Source: Termitomyces sp. T153
Taxonomy: Eukaryota; Basidiomycota; Agaricomycetes; Agaricales; Lyophyllaceae
Length of the DNA: 64,000 nucleotides
Assembly: GCA_018296165.2 (NCBI GenBank)
Contig: JACKQL020000035.1
Span: 434,001-498,000 of the forward strand
Direction: 5' to 3'
The notes beneath the pieces were generated by a model. The model was not told where the DNA came from, ran no database searches, and was given only the letters and a program-made list of their open reading frames with translations. Each line of letters opens with the position of its first letter. Within the stretch, counting starts at the first letter, position 1. Positions 20,608 to 31,229 of the stretch are shown here, piece after piece. A program made the position numbers and the translations under genes.

Positions 20608-22303
20608 TCACTCTCCCTCCCCCTCCGACCCTAACCCCGCTACCCTTCCCACCATGACCACCTCCAACTGTGCCACTACCGCCGCCAGAACCTCGGGTTG
20701 CCCGGGGAGCGGTTCCCCCACGTCCGTCGCTATCTCCCACCACGCCCCGGGGTCTGCCGTCGCCCTCCGCCGATGCCCTGCCAACAGACGCCCCATCTGC
20801 GTTACCCCTTGGCCCAACTCCGGCGGAAGGTCCCCGGGCATCCTCGCCAACCCATCGTGGATGGACCCCAGCGCTGCCGACGCCCCGTCGAGAAGGATGC
20901 GATGCTCCCGGGCCCAGTCTGTGGAACCCGAGTCAACGCTAGGGAAAAGAAGGCGGGACAACCACTCACGAAGCACTCCTCGCCGGCCCGAGGCCGCCTC
21001 ATTGGCGAGCCACTCCTCCCGCTGTCGCGCCCTCTCCGCCGCCGCCCGGACTTCCCCAGCGCCGGAATCCTGCCGAGTCTCCCGCACCCCTGGGCCCCCT
21101 GCCTGCTGCGCCGCCACTTCCGCCGCTTCCGCCCGCGCCTGCAAATGCACCGTCCGCACCTCCAACTCCTGCAGACGCGATAATCGCTCCGTGGCAGTCC
21201 CGACGGCGACGTCCTTGTCCTTCCGCGCCAGGTCCCGTTCCCTCCGAACCCCGTCTAACTCCCGTCGAGCCCCGTCCCTCTCCTCCCGTACCCCCTGAAT
21301 CTCCCCCTCGCGTGCGACCAACAACCGTTCCAAGCCCTCTACCCGACGCCGCAGATAGGCCTCCGCAACCGACCACGACCCGTCCGCGGACTGCTCAACG
21401 GGGACTCCGGACGTAGGGGAATACACCGCGGAACCGGGGGGGCCCCCCATTACCTGCTCGCCCCGCGCCCGCTTACTGGGACCCGCCTCGGGCGAAGGGG
21501 ACGCCCTCCGTTTCCCCTTCTCCTGCCTGGCAGGGGCCCCCTCCTTCCGCCCACCCCGCGGAGGGCCCACCTTCATGACAGACGCGCTAACCCGTTCCCC
21601 CTCCCCAGCCCCGGAGCCCCTCCCCGACACCCTGCCCTTCCGTCCCTCCTCCAGCTGTGCTGCGACCCAACCCTGATCCCACCCTTGCTCCGCCGCGACG
21701 CAAACGGCCCGCCAACTCAGGGTGACGGAACACTTCTCGTGCCGCGAACGGCACGGGAGGCACACCGACGTGTCCCGCCGCACCCCCGATGCCGGTTCCT
21801 CAAACTCACACTGCTCCCCCCGTCGGGTACAAGACGCGCACTGCAAGGGCATGTTGGTCCGGGAAACACGAAACTAAGTGGCCACTCACCGGGGCCGCCG
21901 ACTGACACCACTCGAGGGTGGGGGGACCCCTCGCCCGACCCACCGCCTCGGCAAACTGCTCCGGCGTCACCTCCGCCTGCACCACCCTCGAACCCTCTGG
22001 AACAAGTCGAACCACCCCCGGGCGAATGCCAGGCTTAGAACGCGTAGAAGTAACCACGCCCGCCGGGGGCTGCGTCGCATCCGCACCAGACGGTGGCCCT
22101 GAGGGACCAGCCACGGCCGCGGACAACTCTGCGAGGGGACAATCAGTGTTCTGGGATACATAGAACGGGCCGCACTCACGACTACGGTACATCGCCTCGA
22201 CCCGACGGCGATCTCGGCGACCCTCTGAATCTTCGGAGGACGACGGCTGGGAAGGTGGGGACGGCGACCTAGATGCTGTGGGAGAATAAGCTGAAGAAGA
22301 CAT
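20608..22303 (-). CDS. R6 antisense spliced gene: zinc-cluster-like, coiled-coil protein
   Basis: The gene runs antisense to gag-pol and ends 230 bp from pol. Predicted exons on the minus strand are 22303-22180, 22128-21890, 21840-20970 and 20918-20608. Introns are 51, 49 and 51 bp, each GTGAGT...CAG, and phase is preserved; the product is 514 aa. Residues 1-41 are a Ser/Pro-rich start (MSSSAYSPTASRS). A conserved segment ending PPTLEWCQ precedes six cysteines at 122, 125, 132, 148, 151 and 158 (CX2CX6CX15CX2CX6C), a spacing compatible with a fungal Zn2Cys6 cluster. A basic patch (KGKRRAS, PSKRARGE; about 229-247) could be a nuclear signal. Heptad-like charged helices span about 278-367, and a conserved WLANEAASG/LLDGASAA region lies near the end. 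Because the introns are antisense, retrotransposition cannot remove them. It could be a DNA-binding regulator of the element; no function is demonstrated. The third intron is supported by R8, where the equivalent intron is 55 bp and must be spliced to keep frame. Confidence 0.8.
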
Positions 22304-22517
22304 CGCAACAAGCTGGCGGGCTCCTGGGTGCGTCCACCCCTTTTTAATGAATCAAGAAGGGGCCCCTGACGAACGGCGGCCGCACCTCGACTTCCTTCCC
22401 CACGCCGCCGCCGCTCGCTGCGGTTTGATCAATATTGATCAACTTCGATTCCCATGCCCTACCAATGCCCGACTCGCTCCCCGCGTCTCGAGGGTCTCGA
22501 CGCTGAAGGGGGGGTGA
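22304..22517 (-). promoter_or_regulatory. Upstream region of the antisense gene, and R6 purine tract
   Basis: No ORF here. Between the antisense ATG and the 3' LTR there is an AT-rich TTAAAAAG-like stretch on the minus strand near 22340-22350 that could act as a core promoter. At the other end, 22504-22517 (tgaagggggggg then tga) is the sense-strand polypurine tract that would prime plus-strand DNA synthesis. The 3' LTR itself may also serve as an antisense promoter. Confidence 0.55.
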
Positions 22518-23505
22518 TGTCACGACCCGCTCCCTAGATCCCTAGACACGGCCCCCAACCCCTCCCGATAACTCCCCGGAACCCCGCCCACACTTTCGAC
22601 GCCCACACGGGGCAACTCCGACGCTTCTCCGGCAAACCCCGACGGCAACTCCCTATCCGTAGCCATCAACACCCCCTTGAAACCTTCCCCCACCGTTCCT
22701 GGACACGTCATACGTCCCCGACCCCCTACCCTAGTTCACCCGACCCATCCCGGAGTGCCACGACGCCCCGGAGCGGCCGCGCCCCCAACTGATCCCATCA
22801 GAATACCGCCGCGGCCCGAACTTGGGTTGTACCCGACACCCGTCGACTCAGCACAGCCCCGTCGACCCCCGCCATCACATCCGCCGCCCTTGGAGGCACC
22901 CAGTAGTTGGTATATAAGTCATAGAATGACTCCTCGGACCCTAGTCTTGATATTACATTTTACCGGTTTCCTATGTTTCGTCTCTCGTCTCGTTTGTATT
23001 TCTGTTCCTAGGTTTCGAATCTATCTTTTCTCAGTCTCGTCTCGTCTCCGTCTCGTCTCGACTGTACATATTTCCTTTGTTCCCCTGAAGTTCCCTTGCT
23101 CCCTACATCAGTACGAACTCCGCGCACGCGCCACGACCTGAACATTCCTAACGACAACCCCGGGCCTCACTACCCGCTCACCCCGGAACCCATCAAGCCC
23201 CGGTAACCCCCTATCCAACCGACCCCGCCCCCCCGACAGCCGAGAAGCCTCCGCCTACCCCGCAATCCCCTCGTGCGTCCGCTAACGAGCTCCGACACCC
23301 ACCCCGGGTCAACGACCAGTACCTCCGGTCTTAGACCCCTCTGAATCACTCCGGACCTACTCGGGCCGCTATCCCTAGGGGCCCCTCGCAAGCCTTCCCC
23401 ACCTCCGCTCCAACCCCGGGCGCCTGGTTATAAACGCAGGACATCGCGTCCGCCTAGTAAGGACTCGCCAGTGTACTGAGCCACCGTCGTCAGCGGAACC
23501 TGACA
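22518..23505 (+). repeat. R6 3' LTR
   Basis: 988 bp, nearly identical to 12695-13683. Differences noted by eye are a T/G change in the first 120 bp, A/G in cggaacggcc/cggagcggcc, T/C in cgcgtacgcg/cgcgcacgcg, and a run of eight versus seven C. It ends TGACA and is followed by the duplication tgcac. Confidence 0.95.
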
Positions 23506-23510
23506 TGCAC

Positions 23511-24631
23511 CACCGCTAAGACCTCCGCCAACCCTGGCAACGCCTTTCCCACGTCAGCCGCCACCTCCCACCACAACCCCGGGGCCACTGCATTGTGTCA
23601 CTGATGCCCCGCCAGCAACCTCTCCAATCGTGCCATCCCCTGCTGCAACTCTGGGGGCTGAACCATGGACCCCTGCGTCAACCCATCCTGAATCAACGCG
23701 AATGCCGTGGAGGCACCGTCCAAGAGGACCTGATGCTCCCACACCCAGCCTAACCCCAGAAAATGAACCGTCAGTAACGAACGGAGGAACGGAAGACAAC
23801 TCATGGAGGATCCCCACATGCCCCGAAGCGGCCTCGTTGGCCAACCAATCCTCCCTCCGCCTTGCTGCCTCCAGCTCTGCCCACAGCGCATCCCCCCCCG
23901 GAACTTGTCCCCGCCCCTCTGCTCCCCCCGTGGGCTGCCCCTCCATCTGCATCAGACGCTTCCACAAGCCCCGCACCTCTAATGCTTGCTCTGTCGCCAC
24001 ATGCACCAATGTGTTCCTTTCCTGCTCCATCGCCTCTTTCTCCATCCGCACCACATCACGGTCCTCCCTCACCTGTTGGAGCTCACCCTCCCATACTGCC
24101 AATTACGTTGTCAAAGCCTCCACCTGCTTGTGAAGGAAGACCTCTGTAATCAAAGGAATAGGCGTGGGGGGACTTGACAACCATTCCAAGGGAACGCCCG
24201 GGGTAGGAGAAAAGAGGCGAGACTCCGGAGGCCCCGCCGACAGCTCACGCCCACGCAGCCTCTTGCTGGGTCCTGCCCCCGAGGATGGGGAGGCTTGGTG
24301 CTTCCCACGAATCACCACTGAGGATGCCCCCTTTCCCCGACCACCCTGCAAAAACCCTGCCTTCCCTGCAGACCACCCCATGCTCCCCTCCTTTGGCAAC
24401 GCGGGACAAAACTTATCCGCTTCAGGACCCTCGGAAAATACACCACCACCACCATGGACAACTCTACAAAAACCCCATCAGTCATCTTGAGAAGACAAGT
24501 TGACACCACTTACGACTCCGGTCCCTGACACTAGCATGGCGCTGACGCTCAAACTCCTCCCCCCCACTGTCATACACCACCACCTCATCCAAATCAGCAG
24601 AGGAGACTACTGGAATACTGGGGGAAGACAT
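23511..24631 (-). pseudogene. R4 antisense gene (short form), cut by R6
   Basis: A minus-strand gene with ATG at 24631 (MSSPSIPVVSSADLDEVVVY), collinear with R8 46611-47694 and with the C-terminal two thirds of the R6 antisense protein. Exon 1 ends at 24514 with a GTAAGT donor. The next exon carries PSKRLRGRE and a coiled coil (QQVREDRDVVRMEKEAMEQE). The six-cysteine module present in R6, R1 and R3 is absent. The third-intron donor has changed from CGTGAGT to CATGAGT, a CpG loss. R6 is inserted near the 3' end of the gene, at tgcac; the tail continues at 12694 down to a TGA at 12632-12634. One in-frame stop lies near 24105. Confidence 0.75.
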
Positions 24632-24843
24632 GACAAAATTTGGGAAATCCTGGGGTACATACAAGGCTTTTAATTGACTGAAGAGAACCCTGACAAAGCG
24701 GCGGCCGCACTTTGACTTTGTCTCCCATGCTGCTATCACTTGCTGTGGACTGATCAATATTGCTTGGCTTCGACTCCCACGCCCCGCCAATTCCCATTCT
24801 GCTCCCCGTGTCTCGAAGGGTCTCGACGCTGAAGGGGGGGTGA
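24632..24843 (-). other. R4 upstream region of antisense gene and purine tract
   Basis: No gene. The stretch matches R8 47695-47904, and its right part also resembles R6 22330-22517. It ends with the polypurine tract gaaggggggg then tga (about 24831-24843). Confidence 0.7.
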
Positions 24844-26024
24844 TGTCACGACCTGTCCCCTGGACCCCCGCACATTGTCCAGCAACCTCCCAATTCCCCA
24901 AAACCCCTGACACTCCGCCAAACTTCTGCCCATGCACCGTGCCTATTTTGATTAGCCCTGACGCAACCTCGGCTAACTCCGACACCTCCCCAGCTAACTC
25001 TGACGGCCCCCTGGCCAACTTTGATGACTTCCCCGCAGCCACTGACACTTACCCTGGATCTCCTGAACCCCGAGAACCACCCCTGCTGTTCCCAATCTTC
25101 GCCACCCATCATCAACTCAACACCCTGGCTCCTCTGACCCATTCTGGAGTATCATGACAACCCTGGGGCAACCCACATTCCCAAATGATCCCATCAACAT
25201 ATCAACGTGGCCTGACCCTTGATTGCAACCAACACCTGCCAACTCCATTGAGCTCCACCAAGCCCCGCCGCCACAGCTGATGTACTCCAAAGTTCTCCAG
25301 TAGTTAGTATATAAGACGTCGAGTAGCTCCTTGTACTCTAGTCTTGATATTGCTTAACATTACCTATGGTCTGATTGTTTCCTTCTTGTGTTTTGTGTTT
25401 TGTGTTTCGTTTTCCTTACTCTCAGTCTCCTGGTCTTATCTCAGTCTCCCAGCCTTATCTCAGTCTCCTGGTCTTGTCTTGTCTCCATTTTGTTATCATT
25501 CTCGTTATCGTTTCGTATCTCTGCTCAAATCTATTCTTGTTCCATCTCGACTCCATTTCGTTTTGTCTGATGCTGTCTTGGTGACTCCGTCCGGCTGTTG
25601 TGCTCAAGTCTTCCTCAACCTTAACGACCTCACGAACTCCACAATTACGATTACCAACCCCGACACTCTTTCACCAGATCCGAACCTTGCTCTTCGCTCG
25701 GTCCCAGACTCCATCAACCCCAATTGATCTCCCATCAAACCCTGGCTCTGCTCCCATTGATCACATAGCCTCCTATCCCCTTGCGTCTGCAAATCTCCCA
25801 TACAGTCTTCTGCCTGAACCCTGCCAAGCCCATCCCGTTTCCTTGCAATCCAACTTCTCCAGACCTTCCTAGACCTGTCCGGATCACATCCCACTGACTA
25901 TCCACACAAGCAATCAGTGTCCAGAACACTTTTGAGTGTCTGGTTGCCAGTGCAAGGGGATCATGCCTGCCTAGTAAGGACTCGTCCAGTGCAGCTGAGC
26001 TCCCAGGGTCAGCGGAACCTGACA
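24844..26024 (+). repeat. R4 3' LTR, left inversion junction
   Basis: A 1181-bp LTR, TGTCACGACCT to CCTGACA. It is followed by ccttc (26025-26029) and R2 pol sequence, not by ggtat and R3 gag as the 5' flank predicts. I infer it is a chimera between the original R4 3' LTR and the other R4-family LTR, formed at the inversion breakpoint. Confidence 0.85.
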
Positions 26025-28057
26025 CCTTCATTCTGAGACAGAAGAACCTCAATGCCCCCCTTCAGACATACAAACACTAACTCTGGAGCCTCCACCAAGC
26101 TCCCTGACACCTCCAAAGGTCCATCAGCACAGCCCCACCTGGGCGCATTGAATGCCCCAACAGTATGTGATGGCCTCTGCCCCATCCACCAACTCCCTGC
26201 ACCTTGATGTGGAGATTGAGATGATGAACACTCAGCAAACCCATGGAGTCACAGCTCTTCTAGACAGTGGAGTGACAGGACTGTTCCTGGACTTGGAGTT
26301 TGTCAAACACTACAGCCTGACCATGCAGCCCCTCCCCAAGCCCATTCCTGTCTACAACATCAATGGAATGCCTAACAAAGCAGGCACCATCAACTCCATA
26401 GTTGATCTGGTCCTCCATTATTGGAACCATGCAGAGCATGCTGTATTTGCTGTCATCAGCTTGGGGAGGCAGGACATGATCCCTGGTTTCACATAGCTCC
26501 AGAAGCACAACTCCAAGGTCAATTAGACCAAAGAGGAGGTAACCATGAGCAGGTGCCCCTAGAAGTGCTCCACCTGTGTTGCAGAGGACAGAGTGGAGTG
26601 CCAGACCCAAGTTCAGGAGCATGCAGCCATCTGCGCATGTTGTGCTGGCCCTCTCCCCTTTGCAGATCTAGACCTCCTGGATCCCCCACCTCTGGCATTC
26701 CCTCATAGAGAGGCCCTCTACAAGGACAATTGGAGCAACAGTGGAGTCCCAGAGGAGGAGTGCAGAGGGGAGTTTGGTAGCATATGCAAGCTGGAGCTCC
26801 TGGACAAAGTGGTAAAAGTGGGGGATAAAATCTATGCTACCACCATACACCCACTGCCCTCTGTCACAGAGATCTGGGCTAGCCAGACCATGTCTCAATG
26901 GCTGGCCCAGGCATTTGCTGCTAATGCCGCACCTCAAGAGTTCTGGGATGTGGTACTCCCCTATCTTTATGCATTTGAGGATGTGTTCTTCAAAGCTTTG
27001 TTCAACTTGCTTCTGGAGTGCAAAAGGTGGGACCATGCCATTGAACTGCTACCAGACTCCTGCACCCTCTAGCTGTAAGGTCGACCCACTTGCACCCTGG
27101 GAACAGGACAAGCTTGACACATTCCTGCAGGAGAACCTAGACTCTAGTTGCATCTGCCCATCCAAGTCTCCAATGGCTTCTCTGGTCTTCTTCATCAAAA
27201 AGAAGGATGGCTCCCTCCAACTGGTCCAGGACTACTGGGTACTCAATGCCATAACAGTGAAGAACTGTTACTCTCTCCCCCTCATCTCCAAGCTCATTAA
27301 CAACCTCCAGAGTGTGCAATACTTCACTAAGCTGGATGTCTGGTGGGGTTACAACAATGTGTGCATTCAGAAGGGAGATGAGTGGAAGGCTGCCTTCCAG
27401 ACTAACCAGGGATTGTTTGAGCTACTCATTATGTTCTTCAAACTCACCAATAGCCCTGCCACCTTCCAGACCATGATGAACAACATCTTCTGGGACCTTA
27501 TAGTAGAGAGTGTAGTGTGTGTGTACCTTAATGACATCCTCATCTATATAAAAATGCTGGAGGAACACTGTCAGATCACTTGCCTTGTCCTAGAATGCCT
27601 CCGCTAGCACTAGCTCTACCTCAAGCTGGAGAAGTGCAAGTTTGAACACACCTGGATTGAGTACCTTGGCCTGATCATATCACATGGAACTGCAGAGATG
27701 GACTCAATCAAGGTAGCAGGTGTGGCAGAGTGGCTGGAGCCCAAGAACAAGAAGGAGGTGCAGGCATTCCTTGGTTTTGCAAACTTCTACCAGAGATTCA
27801 TCCAGGACTTCTCACACCACACCCATCCACTATTTGACCTCATGGAAAAGGATGTCTTGTGGAGTTAGGGACCTCTGGAGCAAATGGCCTTTGACACTTT
27901 CAAGCATGCCATGACCTCTGGACCTGTCCTTCTCTTCCCAGATGACAATTCTCCCTTCCAAGTGAAGGCTGACAGCTCCAACTTTGCCACTGGGGCCGTG
28001 CTCTTGCAGCAATCTCCAGAGAATAGAAAGTGGCATCTGGTGGCCTTTTACTCCAAG
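26025..28057 (+). pseudogene. R2 pol remnant, 5' half: protease and RT
   Basis: Starts in the gag-pol linker (directly continuous in ancestry with 51909 on the minus strand). The aspartic protease follows (ALLDSGVTGLFLDLEF, about 26245-26300). RT runs from about 27150 (FFIKKKDGSLQLVQDYWVLN) to the active-site region, where YVDD-type residues have become YLND near 27525. The beginning of RNase H (FQVKADSSNFATGAVLLQQ) lies near 27950-28010. Frameshifts and stops are frequent. It breaks at ccaag 28053-28057, where R3 inserted, and continues at 3655 on the minus strand. The lineage is distinct from R6: one protease domain only, and different LTRs. Confidence 0.85.
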
Positions 28058-29119
28058 TGTCAGGTTCTGCTGACTATGGGGGCTCAGCTACACTGGGCAA
28101 GTCCTTACTAGGCAGACATGATGTCCTGTGCTTATAACCTAGTGCTCCAGAGTTGGTGTGGAGTGGAGGGACTTGCAAGAGGAAGCCAATGGGAGTGGTC
28201 TGAGCAAGTCCAGAGTGGCCTAGGAAAGTCTCAGACCAAGTATATTAGGCATTGGGCTTGGGTGAGCATCAGGAACAAGTTTGCAAGTGCGCAAATAGAT
28301 TGCAGGGCAAGCAAAGACTTGAAAAGTGATGGGAGCAGAGCCAGAGTTGGATGGGGAATCAATTAAGACTTGAGGAGTTCTAGGGCCGAGCAATGGACAA
28401 GGTCCAGAGTTGTTGTAAGAATGTTTGAGGATTGTAGTGCATGTGCAGAGTTTGTACTGGCATCAGAGATGAAAAGAACTTAGAGAAACAAAGGAGATAG
28501 AGACAATTGAGACAAGATGGAGGCAAGGTGAGATGAGACTGAGAGAAGAGATAGATTTGGGACTAAAAATGAAAATAGAGACAGAAAGAGACATGAGACA
28601 CAAGTAACCAGTTAATGTAATATCAAGACTAGAGTACGTGGTGCTACTCTATGGATTATATACTGACTACTGGAGGGTTTCAGAAGGCGATGGATGTGGC
28701 AGTGGGGCTTGACAGAGCCATGCAGAGTCAATGGGTGTTGGTTGCAATTGAGGAGCAGGCTGTAGCAATATTCTGATGGAATCAGGCAGGAATGCAGGTT
28801 GCTCCAGGGTTGTTGTGATGCTCTAGAGTAGGTTGGGTGAGTTAGGGTGGTGAGCCAGAGACACACGATGGAGTCAGGAACAGTGGGGAAAGGTTCCAAG
28901 AGCTTAAGAGAGTCAAGGGAAGTGTTGACAGCTGCAGAGAATGTGTCAGAGTTAGCCAGGGGGCCATCAAGGTTTGCTGGAGAAGTGTCAGAGTTACCCA
29001 GGGTGGTTGTGGAGGGTGTTTAATGGCTGGGGGTTTTCTGATGAGGCATTGGGGGAGGGACTCTGGGAAAGCAAGCAGGCTGGGAACAATGTCAGGAGTC
29101 TAGGGAGTGGGTTGTGACA
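28058..29119 (-). repeat. R3 3' LTR
   Basis: A 1062-bp minus-strand LTR paired with 3656-4716. The start-site motif is seen on the plus strand as taatatcaagact near 28617-28629, and TATATAA-type sequence (plus strand ttatata) near 28657. The outside flank ccaag is the R3 duplication. Confidence 0.88.
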
Positions 29120-29333
29120 TTACCCCCTCCTTCAGCATTGAGACTCTCAAGATGTGGAGCACAGTTTGGGGATTGGCAGAGCATGGGAATCAAAGCCAAG
29201 TAATGTTAATCAAATCACAGCAAGCAGTGGCAGCATGGGGAATCAAGACAAAGTGTGGCTGCTGTTCATCAGGGAGTTCTTCCCAAATCATTAAAAGGGT
29301 CAGACATACCCTAGGGTTCCCAAACTCTTTGTA
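29120..29333 (+). other. R3 purine tract and upstream region of antisense gene
   Basis: No ORF of note. The plus-strand tacccccctcct-like sequence next to the LTR is the complement of the R3 polypurine tract. The rest corresponds to R6 22304-22500. Confidence 0.6.
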
Positions 29334-31010
29334 ATGTCTTCCTCTGCATATTTCCCAACAGTGTCTCCATCTTCTTCTGCCCCATCTCCCTCCTCTTCTT
29401 CTGAGGATTCCAAAGGTCATTGAGATCATAGGCGAGTACAGGCAATGTATCATAGTTATAAGTGCAGCCTTGCTTTTGTGCTCCAAAGTGCTGATAGAAT
29501 CTCAAGAGAGTTGTTTGAAGCTATGGCAGGCCCCTCAGAGCTTTTGTCAGGCAGAGTCCCAGTGCAGTTAGTGGCAGGAGCAGCCCCTGCCTTGCATTCC
29601 AAATCTATCCTGGGTTCCAGAGTGGTCTGGCCTGTTCCCTCTGCCTCTAGGGTTGTGCAGGCAGAGGTGATGCCAGAGCAGTTTGCAGTGGCTGTAGGGT
29701 GAGTGAGGGGTCCTCTGACCCTTGAGTGGTGCCAAGCAGTGGCCCTGGTGAGCAAATATTATGATTTTACTCTTTTCCCAGTCAACCTACTCCTGCAGTG
29801 TTTGTCTTATGTTTGACAGGAAGAACAGTGCAATTTCAAGGAGCCTGCACTGGGGTTATGGTGGAACATGTTGGTGTGTCTTCCATGTCATTTGTGGTAC
29901 AAGAGGTGCTCCATTATGTCAAGTTGGTGTGCTGCCTGCATCATTACAGAGCAGGGTTGGGATCAGGCATAGGTTGCAGCACAGATGGAGGAGGGGCAGT
30001 AAGATAAAGTGTCAGGGAGGGGTGAGGAGGCAGAGGGTGGGGCAGTGTGGGGTGCCCACTAATGAAGATTGGGCCCCCATGAGGTGGATGAAGGGAAGGG
30101 GCCTCTGTAGCACATGACAAGGGCAAGTGGAGAGCATCTCCCTTGCCAGAGGCAGGACTGAGCAAGCAAGTGCAGGGGGAGCAGGCAATGGTGGGTTCCC
30201 CAGAGCCTGAGGTGTATTACCCAATCTCTGGAGCCCCAATTGAGCAGCCTGCAGGGACATTGTGGTCAGTTGCAGAGGCTTTTCTGCATCATTGGGTTGA
30301 GGGGTTAGAGCAGTTGCTGGCAATCCACAAGAAGGAGGCCTGTAGGATTGGGGAGGACCGAGATGTGATGTGGAGGGAGTGGAACAAGGCATGGAGGGAC
30401 AGAGATGTGGCCACAGGAACAGCCACAGAGTGATTGTCCCAGCTGCAGAAGTTGTAGGCTGGAGTGGGACAATGGGAGGTGCAGGTGGAGGTGGCAGTGC
30501 AGCAGTCAGAGGGGTTGGAGGTGCAGAGGGCTTGGGGGGTGCTTAACATAGGGGTGCCCTGGGTGATGGCAGAGAGAGTGCAGAGGTGGAAGGAGTGGCT
30601 CACCAATGAGGCAGCCTCAGAGCAGCAGAGGGTGCTCCATGAGTCCTTTCTTTTTCTTTCTTTGCTTCCTCCTTCCACTGGGCTGACCCTGCTTCAGCAG
30701 ACTGGGCCAGGAAGCAATGCATCCTCTTTGACAGGATGTTAGCAGCATTAGGGTCCATCCATAATGGGCTGGTAGGATGCCTGAGGATTTTCTGCCAGAA
30801 CTGGGGCAGAGGATTATGCAGATGGGGCATTTGCTGGCAGGGCATTGGCAGAGAGTGACAGTGGACTCCAGAGCTTGGTGTGAGGTGGCAATGGATGTCA
30901 GAGAACCTCTTCCAACCCACTCAGACATCTTGGTAGTGGTGGTGGCCCAGATGGAGGTGGACCTGGTAGGGAGGATAATGGAGGCAGGGTTGGAGGGGGA
31001 GGGGGAGTAG
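29334..31010 (+). pseudogene. R3 antisense gene remnant
   Basis: Antisense to R3 pol and homologous along its length to the R6 antisense gene. ATG 29334 (MSSSAYFPTVSPSSS) and the segment ending LTLEWCQ (near 29730) are clear. The cysteine module (about 29798-29920) keeps five of six cysteines with the same spacing (X6, X15, X2, X6). The PEAGLSKQVQGEQ patch (30143), the coiled coil and the ending GLEGEGE with stop at 31010 also survive. Splice donors after a C have changed from CGTAAGT to CATAAGT-type or TATAAGT. Several stops make it non-functional. It shows that the whole gene was present when R3 inserted. Confidence 0.8.
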
Positions 31011-31229
31011 AGGGTTTTCTTGGACTTGTACTCCGCATTGGACTTGTGCCTCCTATAGCATTATGTACTACTAAACATGTGAATATTGACTTATTGGGCC
31101 TTTGGCCTGGAGTAATTAAGTTTTTCAGATTGTGTCAGGGAACAGAGAAGTAATACATGCAGGGGGTTATTTATGGGAGTTGAATCTCTGGTAAATCCAG
31201 AGGTGGGGATTATGCCTACTAATGCCATC
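31011..31229 (-). other. R3 region between pol and antisense gene
   Basis: Non-coding. It contains the decayed conserved block at about 31165-31229 (ggagttgaatctctgg side), equivalent to R6 20388-20450. Confidence 0.55.

Larger units (their letters stand above)
12695..23505 (+). mobile_element. R6: complete, recent Ty3/gypsy chromovirus with antisense gene
   Basis: A 10.8-kb element: 5' LTR 12695-13683, self-priming site 13684-13696, gag 13716-16226, pol 16301-20377 (frame open from 16193), antisense spliced gene 20608-22303, purine tract 22504-22517, 3' LTR 22518-23505. The LTRs differ by about three substitutions and one 1-bp indel by eye. The target duplication is perfect, CpG is abundant, and all main frames are open. 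The chromodomain and self-priming signal place it in the Tf1/sushi-type chromoviruses. Everything needed for transposition appears present, but activity is not shown. Confidence 0.95.

Noticed and set aside
20608..22303. Host Zn2Cys6 transcription factor gene caught between repeats
   Set aside because: It lies inside the element between pol and the purine tract and is repeated at the same place in R1, R3, R4 and R8, so it belongs to the element.
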